In this document: positions 15,755 to 24,176 of the stretch, in pieces
Numbering within the stretch: position 1 is the stretch's first letter
How the letters are laid out: each line of letters opens with the position of its first letter
Assembly: GCF_000619805.1 (NCBI RefSeq)
Contig: NZ_JHUV01000008.1
Span: forward strand, 124,001-188,000
Length of the DNA: 64,000 nucleotides
Origin: Sulfurihydrogenibium subterraneum DSM 15120
GTDB lineage: Bacteria; Aquificota; Aquificia; Aquificales; Hydrogenothermaceae
Direction: 5' to 3'
Position numbers and translations under genes: made by a program
The notes under the pieces: generated by a model
What the model saw: only the letters and a program-made list of their open reading frames with translations
Told to the model about the DNA's origin: nothing
Database searches by the model: none

Positions 15755-16980
15755 TGATATATATCCCCTGTAATCTGATGTTTTAAAAGATTATAGTTAA
15801 AAAGTATTTCATACTTAGTTTTTATGTACTCTTGGGAAGAAGCTGAGTAGTCGTTGTAGTATTTGTTTAAAGTAATAAAGTCTGCCATCTTCATCTTATA
15901 AGCAGTTACATATCTGTTGAAGTTATCTTTTGCAATGTTTATTTTCTCTTTAAGCATTTGAATTACTTCAAGATTAGTGTATAACTTGCTAAATGTTGTA
16001 TTTATATATTCTGTTAAATCTATAACTTTTTGATTTTTGGTTATTTCTACTATATTTTTCCTGTTTTCTAAACTTAAAAGTCTGTACTTAACAGATGGGT
16101 TAAATAGGTTCATATTTAAAGAAAGTCCGTAAATAAACTGATTTCCATTTCCCGTAGGGTCTTTGTTCCATTGATGCTCTACAAATAGATTTAAATCAGG
16201 TAGCCAGTACATCTTCTCTTTTTCAAATTGGTACTTTAATATAGTGCTTTCATATTTTAAGGTCTGAAAATCAGGACTGTTTGTTATAAGTTTATCTCTT
16301 TCACTGTAAAGATTATCTACCTCTTCCTTTTTGGGAAAGTCTAAATTTGAGTTTAAGTTTACATTCTCACCACAGAGATTTTTTAGATTTAAAGTAAATA
16401 GATTTAACTCTTCTTGGTACTTTAATAGAAGTATCTTTTCAGTTGTAAGCTGATACTCCCAGTTGTTAAGCTCTATCTTTGGCATTATATCACTTTTTAC
16501 GGCTTCTTCTACGCTTTTTTTAATTTCTTCAACAATACTTATTTTTTCCTGCTGGAGTTTTATAAGTTCTTGGATAGTATGTATCTGGGTGTAAAGTGTA
16601 AGTATTCTGTAAAAAAGATTTTCTTTTTCTTTTTTTGTCAAGGTTAGCTGTCTTTGTTTTTCAGCCAAAACAACATTAGCTTGATATTTAGTTTTATTAA
16701 ATACATCTACAGCATTACTAATGTTGATTGTGGTTATGTTGTATGGTTGTGTAAGTTGGGTTTTTACTCTTGAGAAAGAAGAGTTTAAGTTAAAGTTAAC
16801 ATAACGGCTTGCCTTTAGCGAGTCTAAATCAAAGTTGTAAACTTTTTCTGTAGTACTTTCAGCTTTTTCTATAAGATTGTTTTGTTTTGCTTTTGAAAAT
16901 AACTCATAAATTTCATCACAGAAAGAAAAATGATATAGGGAAAGTATAATAAGTATTTTTAAACTAAACCTTGACTTCAT
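15751..16980 (-). CDS. TolC-family outer membrane efflux protein
   Basis: 409 residues with signal peptide (MKSRFSLKIL to about residue 21, where Cys22 could be a lipid site but the box is weak) and two repeats of long helical segments separated by short beta strands, as in TolC channels. Forms the exit duct of the tripartite pump with the two following genes. The start lies within the last codons of the upstream hydrolase gene (17 bases overlap), so translation is coupled. Confidence 0.83.
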   Translation of the reverse strand: MKSRFSLKILIILSLYHFSFCDEIYELFSKAKQNNLIEKAESTTEKVYNFDLDSLKASRYVNFNLNSSFSRVKTQLTQPYNITTINISNAVDVFNKTKYQANVVLAEKQRQLTLTKKEKENLFYRILTLYTQIHTIQELIKLQQEKISIVEEIKKSVEEAVKSDIMPKIELNNWEYQLTTEKILLLKYQEELNLFTLNLKNLCGENVNLNSNLDFPKKEEVDNLYSERDKLITNSPDFQTLKYESTILKYQFEKEKMYWLPDLNLFVEHQWNKDPTGNGNQFIYGLSLNMNLFNPSVKYRLLSLENRKNIVEITKNQKVIDLTEYINTTFSKLYTNLEVIQMLKEKINIAKDNFNRYVTAYKMKMADFITLNKYYNDYSASSQEYIKTKYEILFNYNLLKHQITGDIYQ

Positions 16981-17797
16981 GGCAAGAGTTAGTTTCTAAA
17001 CTTTTTTCTGTATCTATCTCAAAAAACTCTTTCGTTTGTTCAAAAACTGTCTCTTTATCGTTATCTATGGTTATCATGTGATAACTATTTTCTAATATTA
17101 AAAGTTTTTTCTTCTTGGAAGAGATATTTTGGTAAACTGTGTAGGCACTTTTTACACTTGAGACATCATCATACTTTGAATGGATAATTATCACAGGTTT
17201 TGTTATAGTTGGTAATTGTTTTATAAAATACTTAGAGAAATCTAAAAGCTCCTTTAAAACAATACCTGTAAATCTATCGTAAACAAAAGAGGGTTTCTCT
17301 GCAAGACTTAAAACTTTTTTTCTAACTTTATCGTTTTTTATGCCGTAAGGATACTTTTCTTTAAAGTAAAAGATATGTTTTAAAGGTGTTGATAGAACTA
17401 ACGGAAGAAATATTACTGTTTTAGGTATTGTCCAGCCATCAAGGTAAACAAGAGGCGACCAGCTGGCTACCGCTTTAACCTTTTCACTTTTTTCAGATAA
17501 AAGTAAAGCTATCATTCCTCCTACACACAGACCTGCCAAGTATATTTCTTCATAGTCTTTTTCTATAGTTTTTAACAGTGTTTGACCAGCTTCTAACCAG
17601 TCCTGCCATTTAGTTTTTTCTAAATCTTTTATCGTACTGCAGTGCCCAGGAAGGATAGGACAGTAGACGTCATAACCTTCTTGGTTAAACTTTCCTCCTA
17701 TCCATCTAAGCTCAAAAGGACTTCCAGTAAGTCCGTGAAGTAATATTAAGGCTTTTTTACCTTCGCCTTTTAACATAAAACCATCTTTATAATTCAT
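16964..17797 (-). CDS. Alpha/beta hydrolase with Cys in the nucleophile elbow
   Basis: 277-residue serine-hydrolase-like enzyme of the carboxylesterase/monoacylglycerol lipase type. Oxyanion-hole motif LLHGLTGSP (about 19-27); nucleophile elbow GLCVGG, where Ser is replaced by Cys; acid in HSKYDDVSS and His in ENSYHMITID. Cys nucleophiles are known in dienelactone hydrolases, so activity is possible. No signal peptide. It lies between an aminotransferase (11 bases overlap) and a TolC-type gene, so it probably acts on the compound this operon makes or exports. Substrate unknown. Confidence 0.82.
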   Translation of the reverse strand: MNYKDGFMLKGEGKKALILLHGLTGSPFELRWIGGKFNQEGYDVYCPILPGHCSTIKDLEKTKWQDWLEAGQTLLKTIEKDYEEIYLAGLCVGGMIALLLSEKSEKVKAVASWSPLVYLDGWTIPKTVIFLPLVLSTPLKHIFYFKEKYPYGIKNDKVRKKVLSLAEKPSFVYDRFTGIVLKELLDFSKYFIKQLPTITKPVIIIHSKYDDVSSVKSAYTVYQNISSKKKKLLILENSYHMITIDNDKETVFEQTKEFFEIDTEKSLETNSCHEVKV

Positions 17798-19160
17798 CTT
17801 TTGCTATCCTTGAAAATTGTATATCAAGAAACTCTACTGCAAGGTTTATCTCTTCATCTGTGATATCAAGTGAAGGTGCTAAAGTTAAAACATTTTTGTA
17901 GTATCCTCCTACGTCTAACACTAAGCCGTAAGTCTTTTCATTTAAGTTTAAGTTTGCTTTAAGTCCTTCTTCTACTATTTTATCTGTTAGTTTTTTTGAT
18001 GGTGTGTATCCATCTTTTTCACATATCTCCACTCTTAATGCAAGTCCTAAACCATCAACATCCCCTATAAACGGATACTTTTTCTTTAAATCTTTTAAAT
18101 AATTTAAGAATTTTTCTCCTTTTTCTTTTACAATTTTCTCGTAATCTTTCTCTTCAATTATTTTAAATACCTCTAAACCAGCTCTAACGCCTATAGGATT
18201 AGACGAAAAAGTAGAATGGGTACTTCCTGGTGGGAAAATTTCTGGATTTATAAGTTCCTCTTTAGCCCATAAGCCTGATAGTGGATTCATTCCGTTAGTT
18301 AATGACTTTCCAAAAACTATTATGTCTGGTACAACACCAAAATGCTCAATACTCCAAAGTTTACCAGTCCTATAAAATCCCATCTGTATCTCATCACTTA
18401 CGAGTAAAACTTTATACTCATCAAGGACAGGTTTTATCTTTTTAAAATAATCTTTAGGTGGGATTATGTATCCTCCTGTCCCTTGTATAGGTTCTATATA
18501 AAACGCTCCAAATTCACAATTTTTCGTTTTTGGATTACAAACTGTGTAGTATTCACTTTCAAATAGTTTTTCAAACTCTTTTGCACAGTATAGGTCGCAA
18601 GTTTCTTTATCCTTTCCGTAAGGACATCTAAAACAGTAAGGAAAAGGAATAAAAAAAGCTCTATCAGAAAAGTGTCCATATCTTTCTCTGTATCTATAAC
18701 TTGAAGTAATATTGGTAGCTCCTATCGTCCTACCGTGATAACCTCCCATAAAGGCAAAGTTAAGATTTTTTTTGGTGTAGTTTCTTACTATTTTAAGGGA
18801 ATCTTCAATAGCCTGAGAACCTCCAACGTTAAAGTGAACTCTACCTTTTACTTTAAACCTGTCTTCTACAGACTTTGCTATCTTGTAAGATAAAAGTATC
18901 TTTTCTTTTGTTAAAAACTGGGAAGCAAGCTGTCCTAAAGTATCCATCTGATTTTTAATTCCATCGTTTATCCTTTTATTGTTATAACCAAAATTACAAG
19001 CTGAGTACCACATCTGCAAGTCAAGGTACTGTTTTCCTTCAAGGTCGTAAAGATAGCTTCCTTCTGATTTTGCAAATATTTTTGGTGGATTTAAGTAATG
19101 AACAGTATCTCCAAAGGAACAATACTCAGATTCAAGCTGAAGCAACTCTTTTTCTTCCAT
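17787..19160 (-). CDS. Class III PLP-dependent aminotransferase
   Basis: 457 residues of fold type I. The Schiff-base lysine is in VFGKSLTNG (about 283-291) and the PLP-ring Asp in LLVSDEIQMGF. N-terminal substrate region MWYSACNFGYNN and the GGSQAIEDSLK phosphate segment are present. A Cys-rich insert (PYCFRCPYGKD, ETCDLYC, CNPKTKNC, about 163-207) could hold a metal or disulfides; such CxxCP segments occur in some thermophile class III enzymes. It resembles 4-aminobutyrate, ornithine or diamine transaminases, and the amino donor cannot be decided. GGAGG precedes the ATG; overlaps the HAD gene by 29 bases. Confidence 0.87.
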   Translation of the reverse strand: MEEKELLQLESEYCSFGDTVHYLNPPKIFAKSEGSYLYDLEGKQYLDLQMWYSACNFGYNNKRINDGIKNQMDTLGQLASQFLTKEKILLSYKIAKSVEDRFKVKGRVHFNVGGSQAIEDSLKIVRNYTKKNLNFAFMGGYHGRTIGATNITSSYRYRERYGHFSDRAFFIPFPYCFRCPYGKDKETCDLYCAKEFEKLFESEYYTVCNPKTKNCEFGAFYIEPIQGTGGYIIPPKDYFKKIKPVLDEYKVLLVSDEIQMGFYRTGKLWSIEHFGVVPDIIVFGKSLTNGMNPLSGLWAKEELINPEIFPPGSTHSTFSSNPIGVRAGLEVFKIIEEKDYEKIVKEKGEKFLNYLKDLKKKYPFIGDVDGLGLALRVEICEKDGYTPSKKLTDKIVEEGLKANLNLNEKTYGLVLDVGGYYKNVLTLAPSLDITDEEINLAVEFLDIQFSRIAKDEL

Positions 19161-19800
19161 TTAAAAATTCCTCCGATTTTAAGTAATTGATAACGTCTTT
19201 AAAATTTTCTATCTTAATAGGACTGCGTCCTATTGATTTAAGATACTGATAAAGTTTTTCTTTTGCAAAAACATTTTCTACTGTAGAAGCAACACAAAAA
19301 TCAGACCTTCCATCTCCAACATAAAAAGTTTTATCTTTATAGCTTTGTTTCTCGTAATGTTTACACTTACAGTTTCCCATACCTGCTTGACAAAAAGGAT
19401 TTTGGTAAGGAAAAATAACTTCCAATGTTTTATCATTTATAACAAATTCATTAGATAAAATAGCATCAACTTTTACTCCGTAGTTATTTAAAATTTTTTC
19501 TATGAAGTATCTAAATCCGTCGCTTAATATAACTACTTTCCCGTTATACTTTTTTATGAAATTTACAAAATCCTTGAAGAAAGGGTCTATCTTAACTGTG
19601 TTTAAAAATTCATCAATGGTATTTTTATCTACGTTTCTAACAAGGGATATCTGTTTTTGTAAACACTCTAAAGAAGATATTTCTCCTTTTAACCATCTTT
19701 CTTCAATTTCTAAATACTCTTTATCAGCAAACTTTTCTAAAAATGTGTCTACTACGTCAACTTCTGTAATAGTTCCGTCAAAATCACAGAAAAAAATCAA
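19132..19800 (-). CDS. HAD-superfamily phosphatase (MtnX/SerB-like)
   Basis: 222-residue phosphatase. Motif I FFCDFDGTIT (nucleophile and acid Asp, 3-12), motif II VVILSDGFRYF, motif IV YVGDGRSDFCVA. A short Cys-rich piece (NPFCQAGMGNCKCKHY) sits before motif IV. The closest look is to the 2-hydroxy-3-keto-5-methylthiopentenyl-1-phosphate phosphatase/phosphoserine phosphatase group. The start codon is TTG with AGGAG seven bases upstream. It heads the operon running to the RND pump at 11712 and lies below the regulator box at 19849-19866. Confidence 0.82.
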   Translation of the reverse strand: MIFFCDFDGTITEVDVVDTFLEKFADKEYLEIEERWLKGEISSLECLQKQISLVRNVDKNTIDEFLNTVKIDPFFKDFVNFIKKYNGKVVILSDGFRYFIEKILNNYGVKVDAILSNEFVINDKTLEVIFPYQNPFCQAGMGNCKCKHYEKQSYKDKTFYVGDGRSDFCVASTVENVFAKEKLYQYLKSIGRSPIKIENFKDVINYLKSEEFLNGRKRVASA

Positions 19801-19832
19801 AATCTTACTCCTAAAAATTTAATCACTGCTTT

Positions 19833-19866
19833 ATTTTATTTCTGAAATATTACAAAAAAATTACAA
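19833..19866 (-). promoter_or_regulatory. Response-regulator box and -10 of the HAD-aminotransferase-RND operon
   Basis: Minus strand TTGTAATTTTTTTGTAAT (19866-19849) is a direct repeat of TTGTAAT with 11-bp period, the usual layout for OmpR-family regulators. Eleven bases after the second TTGTAA comes TAAAAT (19838-19833). The identical 18-mer, with the same 11-base distance to a TAAATT, precedes the CzcCBA-like operon at 21872. Confidence 0.65.
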
Positions 19867-19868
19867 AA

Positions 19869-21188
19869 TTAAGAAAGTATCAGCTCTACGGAAGTTCCTA
19901 ATCCTTCTTGACTTTGAATGTTTACCTTTATGTCTAAAAGGTCTGAGTAAATTTTAACTATTGAAAGTCCTAAACCTAAACCTTCTGAGTTATAGGATTT
20001 ATAAAACTCGTCAAAAATATTTTTTAGGTCTTCTTCCTTTATTCCTATGCCTGTATCTGATATAGTGATTTTAATCTTGTTTTCTTCTTTTTTTGCTTTT
20101 ATAACTAACTTACCTGAAGGCTTGTTAAACTTTATAGCATTACTTATTAAATTTTGAAGTATCTCTTGAAACATCACTTCGTCTATCTGTATCGTTAAAT
20201 CTTCTTCAACATCTACAAAAACTGATAAGTTTTTTTCTTTTATTTGATTTTCAAACATTTTTAAAACTCTGTCTATTACTTGATTTAGATTTACAGTTTT
20301 GTAATCTGGGTAAAAATTCTCTTTTGTTAAGTATAGGTTTTTCAAAACGTTAAAAATGTTTAACATATAAATGGCTAACTCTCTTATGTTTTTTAAAGCT
20401 TCAACGTAATCTTTTTTTTCTCTGTCTTTTCTTAGAGTTATATCTATGTCTGTTAGAATGGTTGTTATAGGTGTTTTAATCTCGTGGGACAGAATCATTA
20501 CAAAATCTTTTTCTTTCTTATAACTTTCTTTTATGTGGTTTAGTAGTCTGTTGAAAATTTCTATGATTTCTTTAAACTCTTTTGAGTATTTATTACTGTC
20601 TATTGGTTTTAGGTCTAAAATTGATATTTCTTTTATATCATTGTAAAGCTTATTTATATTTTTCAGATTTTTATCTACTACAAAGTAGATAAAGCCGTTG
20701 GTAAAGATTAACGTTAAAAAGTAAAGAAGTATTAAAATATCGTTATAGGTATCTAAAATTTTAATAGCTCTATTCATGTTTTTAAATATTATCACGTGAT
20801 AGTTATCCATTGTAAAGTGCATTAATCTGTAAGTATTTTTCCCAATTTTTACATTTTCTATCGTATTTTCTTTTAACTTTTTCGTAATTTCATAAAGTTT
20901 TTCTGTGGTGTCTAGGTCGTGAATAGTTTTGTAAATAAGTTTTCCATCCTTATCGTAAATTATGATTTCTATGTCATAATCTTTAAACACGTCTATATCG
21001 TCCATTAAGTCTTTTTGCTGAATCAGTCTTTCTATTATGTGTTTTCTTTTTTCAATCTCTGAGTCTATGTTATCGTATACTAAACTTTCAAGCATAAAGT
21101 ATGAAGTAAAGCTAAATAAAGATAGTAAAATTATTGAAATGGCTAAAAGTTGAATTGTAAGCTTAAATTTTAAACTATTACTCTTCAT
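19869..21188 (-). CDS. Sensor histidine kinase (CusS/CzcS-like)
   Basis: 439 residues from ATG at 21188, overlapping the response regulator by 11 bases. Two membrane helices (about 10-32 and 145-165) flank a periplasmic sensor region of some 110 residues, without an obvious Cys, Met or His cluster. Cytoplasmic part: HAMP-like linker, H-box LSHEIKTPITTIL, N-box NLISNAIKFN, G1 SDTGIGI and G2 GLGLGLSIVK. It is the partner of the adjacent OmpR-type regulator and probably senses a metal or envelope stress, judged from the divergent efflux operon. Confidence 0.88.
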   Translation of the reverse strand: MKSNSLKFKLTIQLLAISIILLSLFSFTSYFMLESLVYDNIDSEIEKRKHIIERLIQQKDLMDDIDVFKDYDIEIIIYDKDGKLIYKTIHDLDTTEKLYEITKKLKENTIENVKIGKNTYRLMHFTMDNYHVIIFKNMNRAIKILDTYNDILILLYFLTLIFTNGFIYFVVDKNLKNINKLYNDIKEISILDLKPIDSNKYSKEFKEIIEIFNRLLNHIKESYKKEKDFVMILSHEIKTPITTILTDIDITLRKDREKKDYVEALKNIRELAIYMLNIFNVLKNLYLTKENFYPDYKTVNLNQVIDRVLKMFENQIKEKNLSVFVDVEEDLTIQIDEVMFQEILQNLISNAIKFNKPSGKLVIKAKKEENKIKITISDTGIGIKEEDLKNIFDEFYKSYNSEGLGLGLSIVKIYSDLLDIKVNIQSQEGLGTSVELILS

Positions 21189-21846
21189 CAAAGATGTATC
21201 CTAAACCTCTTATAGATTTTATGTACTTATGGTTTTCGTCTTCTATTTTAGTTCTCAGTCTTGATATTAAAACTTCAAGGGCATTACTGTTTAACTCAAA
21301 TGATAGGTCATAAACAGCATTGATTAAATTGTCTTTTGTTAAGATTTTTCCTTTATTAAAAATAAAATATCTTAAAAGTAGATACTCTTTAGAAGAGAGT
21401 TTTATAAGCTCCCCTGATTTTTTTACTGTAGATTTAGATAAGTCTATCTCCAAATCTCCTATACGTATAACAGAAGATTTTATGTCTTTATCTCTTCTTA
21501 CAACCGCTCTTATCCTTGCTAAAAGCTCATCAAAGTCAAAAGGCTTTGTTATGTAATCGTCAGCTCCTGCATCTAACAGCTCTATTTTATCTTTAACTTC
21601 ATCTTTTGCAGTCAAGACTATAACAGGTGTTTTTATACCACTGTTTCTTATCTTTATTAATACATCTTTTCCACTTATGTCAGGAAGCATTAAATCAAGA
21701 ATGATAACATCGTAAGACTGGGTTGTAATAAAATCCAGAGCTTCTTTTCCTGTATAGACTAAATCCACTATAAAGCTTTCTTCTTCAAGACCTTTTTTTA
21801 TAAGTTTGCCTAACTTTTTTTCATCTTCAATGATTAAAACTTTCAT
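21178..21846 (-). CDS. OmpR/PhoB-family response regulator
   Basis: 222 residues: receiver domain with acidic pocket in IEDEKK, phosphorylation Asp in VIILDLMLPD, Thr in VLTAKD and Lys in YITKPFD, then a winged-helix DNA-binding domain (SKEYLLLRYF, NALEVLISRLRTKI, SIRGLGYIF). ATG at 21846 gives the family start MKVLIIEDE. No Shine-Dalgarno lies before it, while TAAAAT stands about 11 bases upstream, so the mRNA may be nearly leaderless. Direct repeats at 19849 and 21872 are its likely targets. Confidence 0.92.
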   Translation of the reverse strand: MKVLIIEDEKKLGKLIKKGLEEESFIVDLVYTGKEALDFITTQSYDVIILDLMLPDISGKDVLIKIRNSGIKTPVIVLTAKDEVKDKIELLDAGADDYITKPFDFDELLARIRAVVRRDKDIKSSVIRIGDLEIDLSKSTVKKSGELIKLSSKEYLLLRYFIFNKGKILTKDNLINAVYDLSFELNSNALEVLISRLRTKIEDENHKYIKSIRGLGYIFDEE

Positions 21847-21871
21847 AGTCAAAATTTTATCACAATGAAAC

Positions 21872-21912
21872 TTGTAATTTTTTTGTAATCTAATTTATGT
21901 AAATTATTTACA
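21872..21912 (+). promoter_or_regulatory. Response-regulator box and palindrome upstream of CzcCBA-like operon
   Basis: TTGTAATTTTTTTGTAAT (21872-21889) is a direct repeat of 11-bp period, identical to the one at 19849-19866. TAAATT (21900-21905) follows the second TTGTAA after 11 bases. It lies inside a perfect palindrome TGTAAATTATTTACA (21898-21912) that may be a second protein site. The stretch is shared with the divergent response-regulator gene, so autoregulation is possible. Confidence 0.65.
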
Positions 21913-21936
21913 AAGGACAATAGATTAGAGGAGTGT

Positions 21937-23136
21937 ATGAAAAAGTATTTAGTAGGTGTTTTAACTGTATGTACTGTTTCTTTTGGGCAAACTCTAACAT
22001 TTGAAGAAGGTTTAAACAATTTTATAAATAAAAATTACGACATACTTATCCAAAAAAATGAGATTGAAAAATCAAAGGCAGACATTATAACAGCTAAACT
22101 GCGTCCTAATCCAACTTTCTCATCAAACTTTACATTTTATAACTTACAAAATTTTCAAGATAGATCAAACGCACAAAACTCCTTTAGAATAGACCAAGAG
22201 ATAGAAACTGCAAACAAAAGAGGTTTAAGGATAAAACTTGCAGAAAAGATGTTAGAATATACACATCTTAACTTTAAGTCATCTTTAAAAGATTACTTAA
22301 ATACCTATCTTTCTTCTTACACTCAGCTACTTTCTGATAAACTACAGCTTGAAAATTCAAAAAGTAATCTACAAGATTATCAAAAGATACTTGAAGTAGC
22401 TAAATTACAATACGAAAAAGGATTTTTATCCCAACTTGACTACGAGAAATTAAAGCTAAACCTGATAGACTATCAGAAAGACTACTACTCAAACTTAGAA
22501 AATTATGAAAAAGATAAAGAGTTTTTAAAATTTTTAACTCAAACAGATTTTGACGACGTAGCTTTGATAGAAATAAAAGACACAAACTTAAATAACTTAG
22601 ATGATTTAATAAAAACAGCTTTAGAAAAAAGGTACGACATAAAAAGCAGTAAAGCAAACATAGAGGCCTCCCAAGCTCAGTTAAATTTAAACAAAGCTAT
22701 GGCAATACCAAACATTACAGTTGGTTTTGAGATAGATGGATACGGAGAAAAGTATAAATTTTTTGGAGTTGGATTTAGCGTTCCTATTCCGATTTTTGAC
22801 AGAAATCAAGGAGAGATAATAAAATCAAAAATAAACTTAATGCAGGCAGAACTTCAGTATGAAAAAAGTATACAGCAGGTTAAAACAGAGGTTAGACAGC
22901 TTTACTACTCATTAAAGTCAAAAGAAACTATACTTAAAGAGTACCAAGAAAAGTATGAAGAGATAAAAAAACTTAAAGAAAATACAGAAAAGGCATTTAG
23001 TCTTAGAGGTATAAACGTCTTGACTTTACTTGATACTTATAAGCTATACAGAGAGTTTCAAAAAAATTATACTCAAGCAAAGATTGATTACTACACAGCT
23101 TTATATCAATTAAAACTTGCTATCGGAGATTACTGA
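21937..23136 (+). CDS. TolC-family protein of heavy-metal efflux (CzcC-like)
   Basis: 399-residue outer membrane channel subunit with signal peptide (MKKYLVGVLT to FGQ), two helical hairpins and the NQGEI segment near the middle typical of CzcC/CusC-type proteins. It is the first gene of a three-gene operon; AGAGGAG precedes the ATG. The stop overlaps the next start (TGATG). It should connect with the adaptor and pump that follow to expel cations across both membranes. Confidence 0.86.
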   Translation: MKKYLVGVLTVCTVSFGQTLTFEEGLNNFINKNYDILIQKNEIEKSKADIITAKLRPNPTFSSNFTFYNLQNFQDRSNAQNSFRIDQEIETANKRGLRIKLAEKMLEYTHLNFKSSLKDYLNTYLSSYTQLLSDKLQLENSKSNLQDYQKILEVAKLQYEKGFLSQLDYEKLKLNLIDYQKDYYSNLENYEKDKEFLKFLTQTDFDDVALIEIKDTNLNNLDDLIKTALEKRYDIKSSKANIEASQAQLNLNKAMAIPNITVGFEIDGYGEKYKFFGVGFSVPIPIFDRNQGEIIKSKINLMQAELQYEKSIQQVKTEVRQLYYSLKSKETILKEYQEKYEEIKKLKENTEKAFSLRGINVLTLLDTYKLYREFQKNYTQAKIDYYTALYQLKLAIGDY

Positions 23137-24176
23137 TGAGAAAAATTATAGCTTTTACTTTAACAGCTTTTACGCTAACATTTTCTTGTGGTGAAGACAA
23201 AGAAAAAGCAAAAGAAAGTCAAACTCCAAAAGTAAGTTATCAAACTACTTTACCTTCTACCGAAAATTCAAAAGTTATTAGAGTTTTTCCAGCTACGGTA
23301 TCTTTTACGCCAGAAGGAGTAGTAAGTATTAATCCGCCTATAAGTGGTCAGGTAGAGAGTATCTTTATAAAGGTTGGAGATAACGTTAAAAAAGGAGAGA
23401 AACTTGTAAAGATAAAAGCTTTAGACGTTTCTGATATAAAAAGCAACTATCTTTCTGTAAAGGCTCAACTTGAAAAAGCAAAGAGAATATACCAGCTTAA
23501 CAAAAGTCTCTATGAGATAGGTGCAATTTCAAAAAATGACCTTATTGCTTCAGAAACAAACGTAAAACAACTTGAATACACATTAAAAGGTTTAGAAGAA
23601 AAGGAAAAACTGTTAAACGTTAAAAACTTTACAGATTTTTACGTAAACTCTCCAATCGATGGTGTTGTTTACGAAATAGATACTACCGTAGGTGCAAGAG
23701 TTCAACCTGACTCATCTCAACCACTGATTAAAATTGCTAACAAAAATCAGTTTATAGTAGTAGCAAACGTGTATGAAAAAGATATTAAATTTTTCTCTAA
23801 AGGAGATAAAGTAGATATTATATTTGATGACAAATCAAAAATATCAGGTGAGGTTTACTACATATCAGACGTTTTAGACCAAGACACAAAAACTGTAAAA
23901 GTTTACATAAAACCGTCAAAAACAGACAATTTAAAAGCGAATATGTTTGTTAGTATAAAAGTTCAAAAAGAGTTAAACAACTATCTATCCATACCTAAAA
24001 ACGCAATCATCTTTAAAGATAATCACTTCTATGTCTATTTACTTAAAGATGGTCAAGTTGTTAAAAAAGAAGTTCAGCTGATTGGAGATGCAGAAAATGA
24101 AAAATTTGCAATAGTAGATGGGCTAAATAAAGATGATAGAGTTATTCTTAATGCTATCAACGTTGAGGGTGAGTAA
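23136..24176 (+). CDS. RND periplasmic adaptor, predicted lipoprotein (CzcB-like)
   Basis: 346 residues. Signal peptide ends in a lipobox TFSC, so Cys18 should be lipidated. Then a lipoyl half (IKVGDNVKKGEKLVKIKA), coiled-coil hairpin (about 95-165), second lipoyl half (SPIDGVVYEIDTTVGARVQP) and beta-barrel (VYYISDVLDQDTKTVKVYI). Fits the adaptor of HME-type pumps. Overlaps both neighbours by one to three bases. Confidence 0.87.
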   Translation: MRKIIAFTLTAFTLTFSCGEDKEKAKESQTPKVSYQTTLPSTENSKVIRVFPATVSFTPEGVVSINPPISGQVESIFIKVGDNVKKGEKLVKIKALDVSDIKSNYLSVKAQLEKAKRIYQLNKSLYEIGAISKNDLIASETNVKQLEYTLKGLEEKEKLLNVKNFTDFYVNSPIDGVVYEIDTTVGARVQPDSSQPLIKIANKNQFIVVANVYEKDIKFFSKGDKVDIIFDDKSKISGEVYYISDVLDQDTKTVKVYIKPSKTDNLKANMFVSIKVQKELNNYLSIPKNAIIFKDNHFYVYLLKDGQVVKKEVQLIGDAENEKFAIVDGLNKDDRVILNAINVEGE

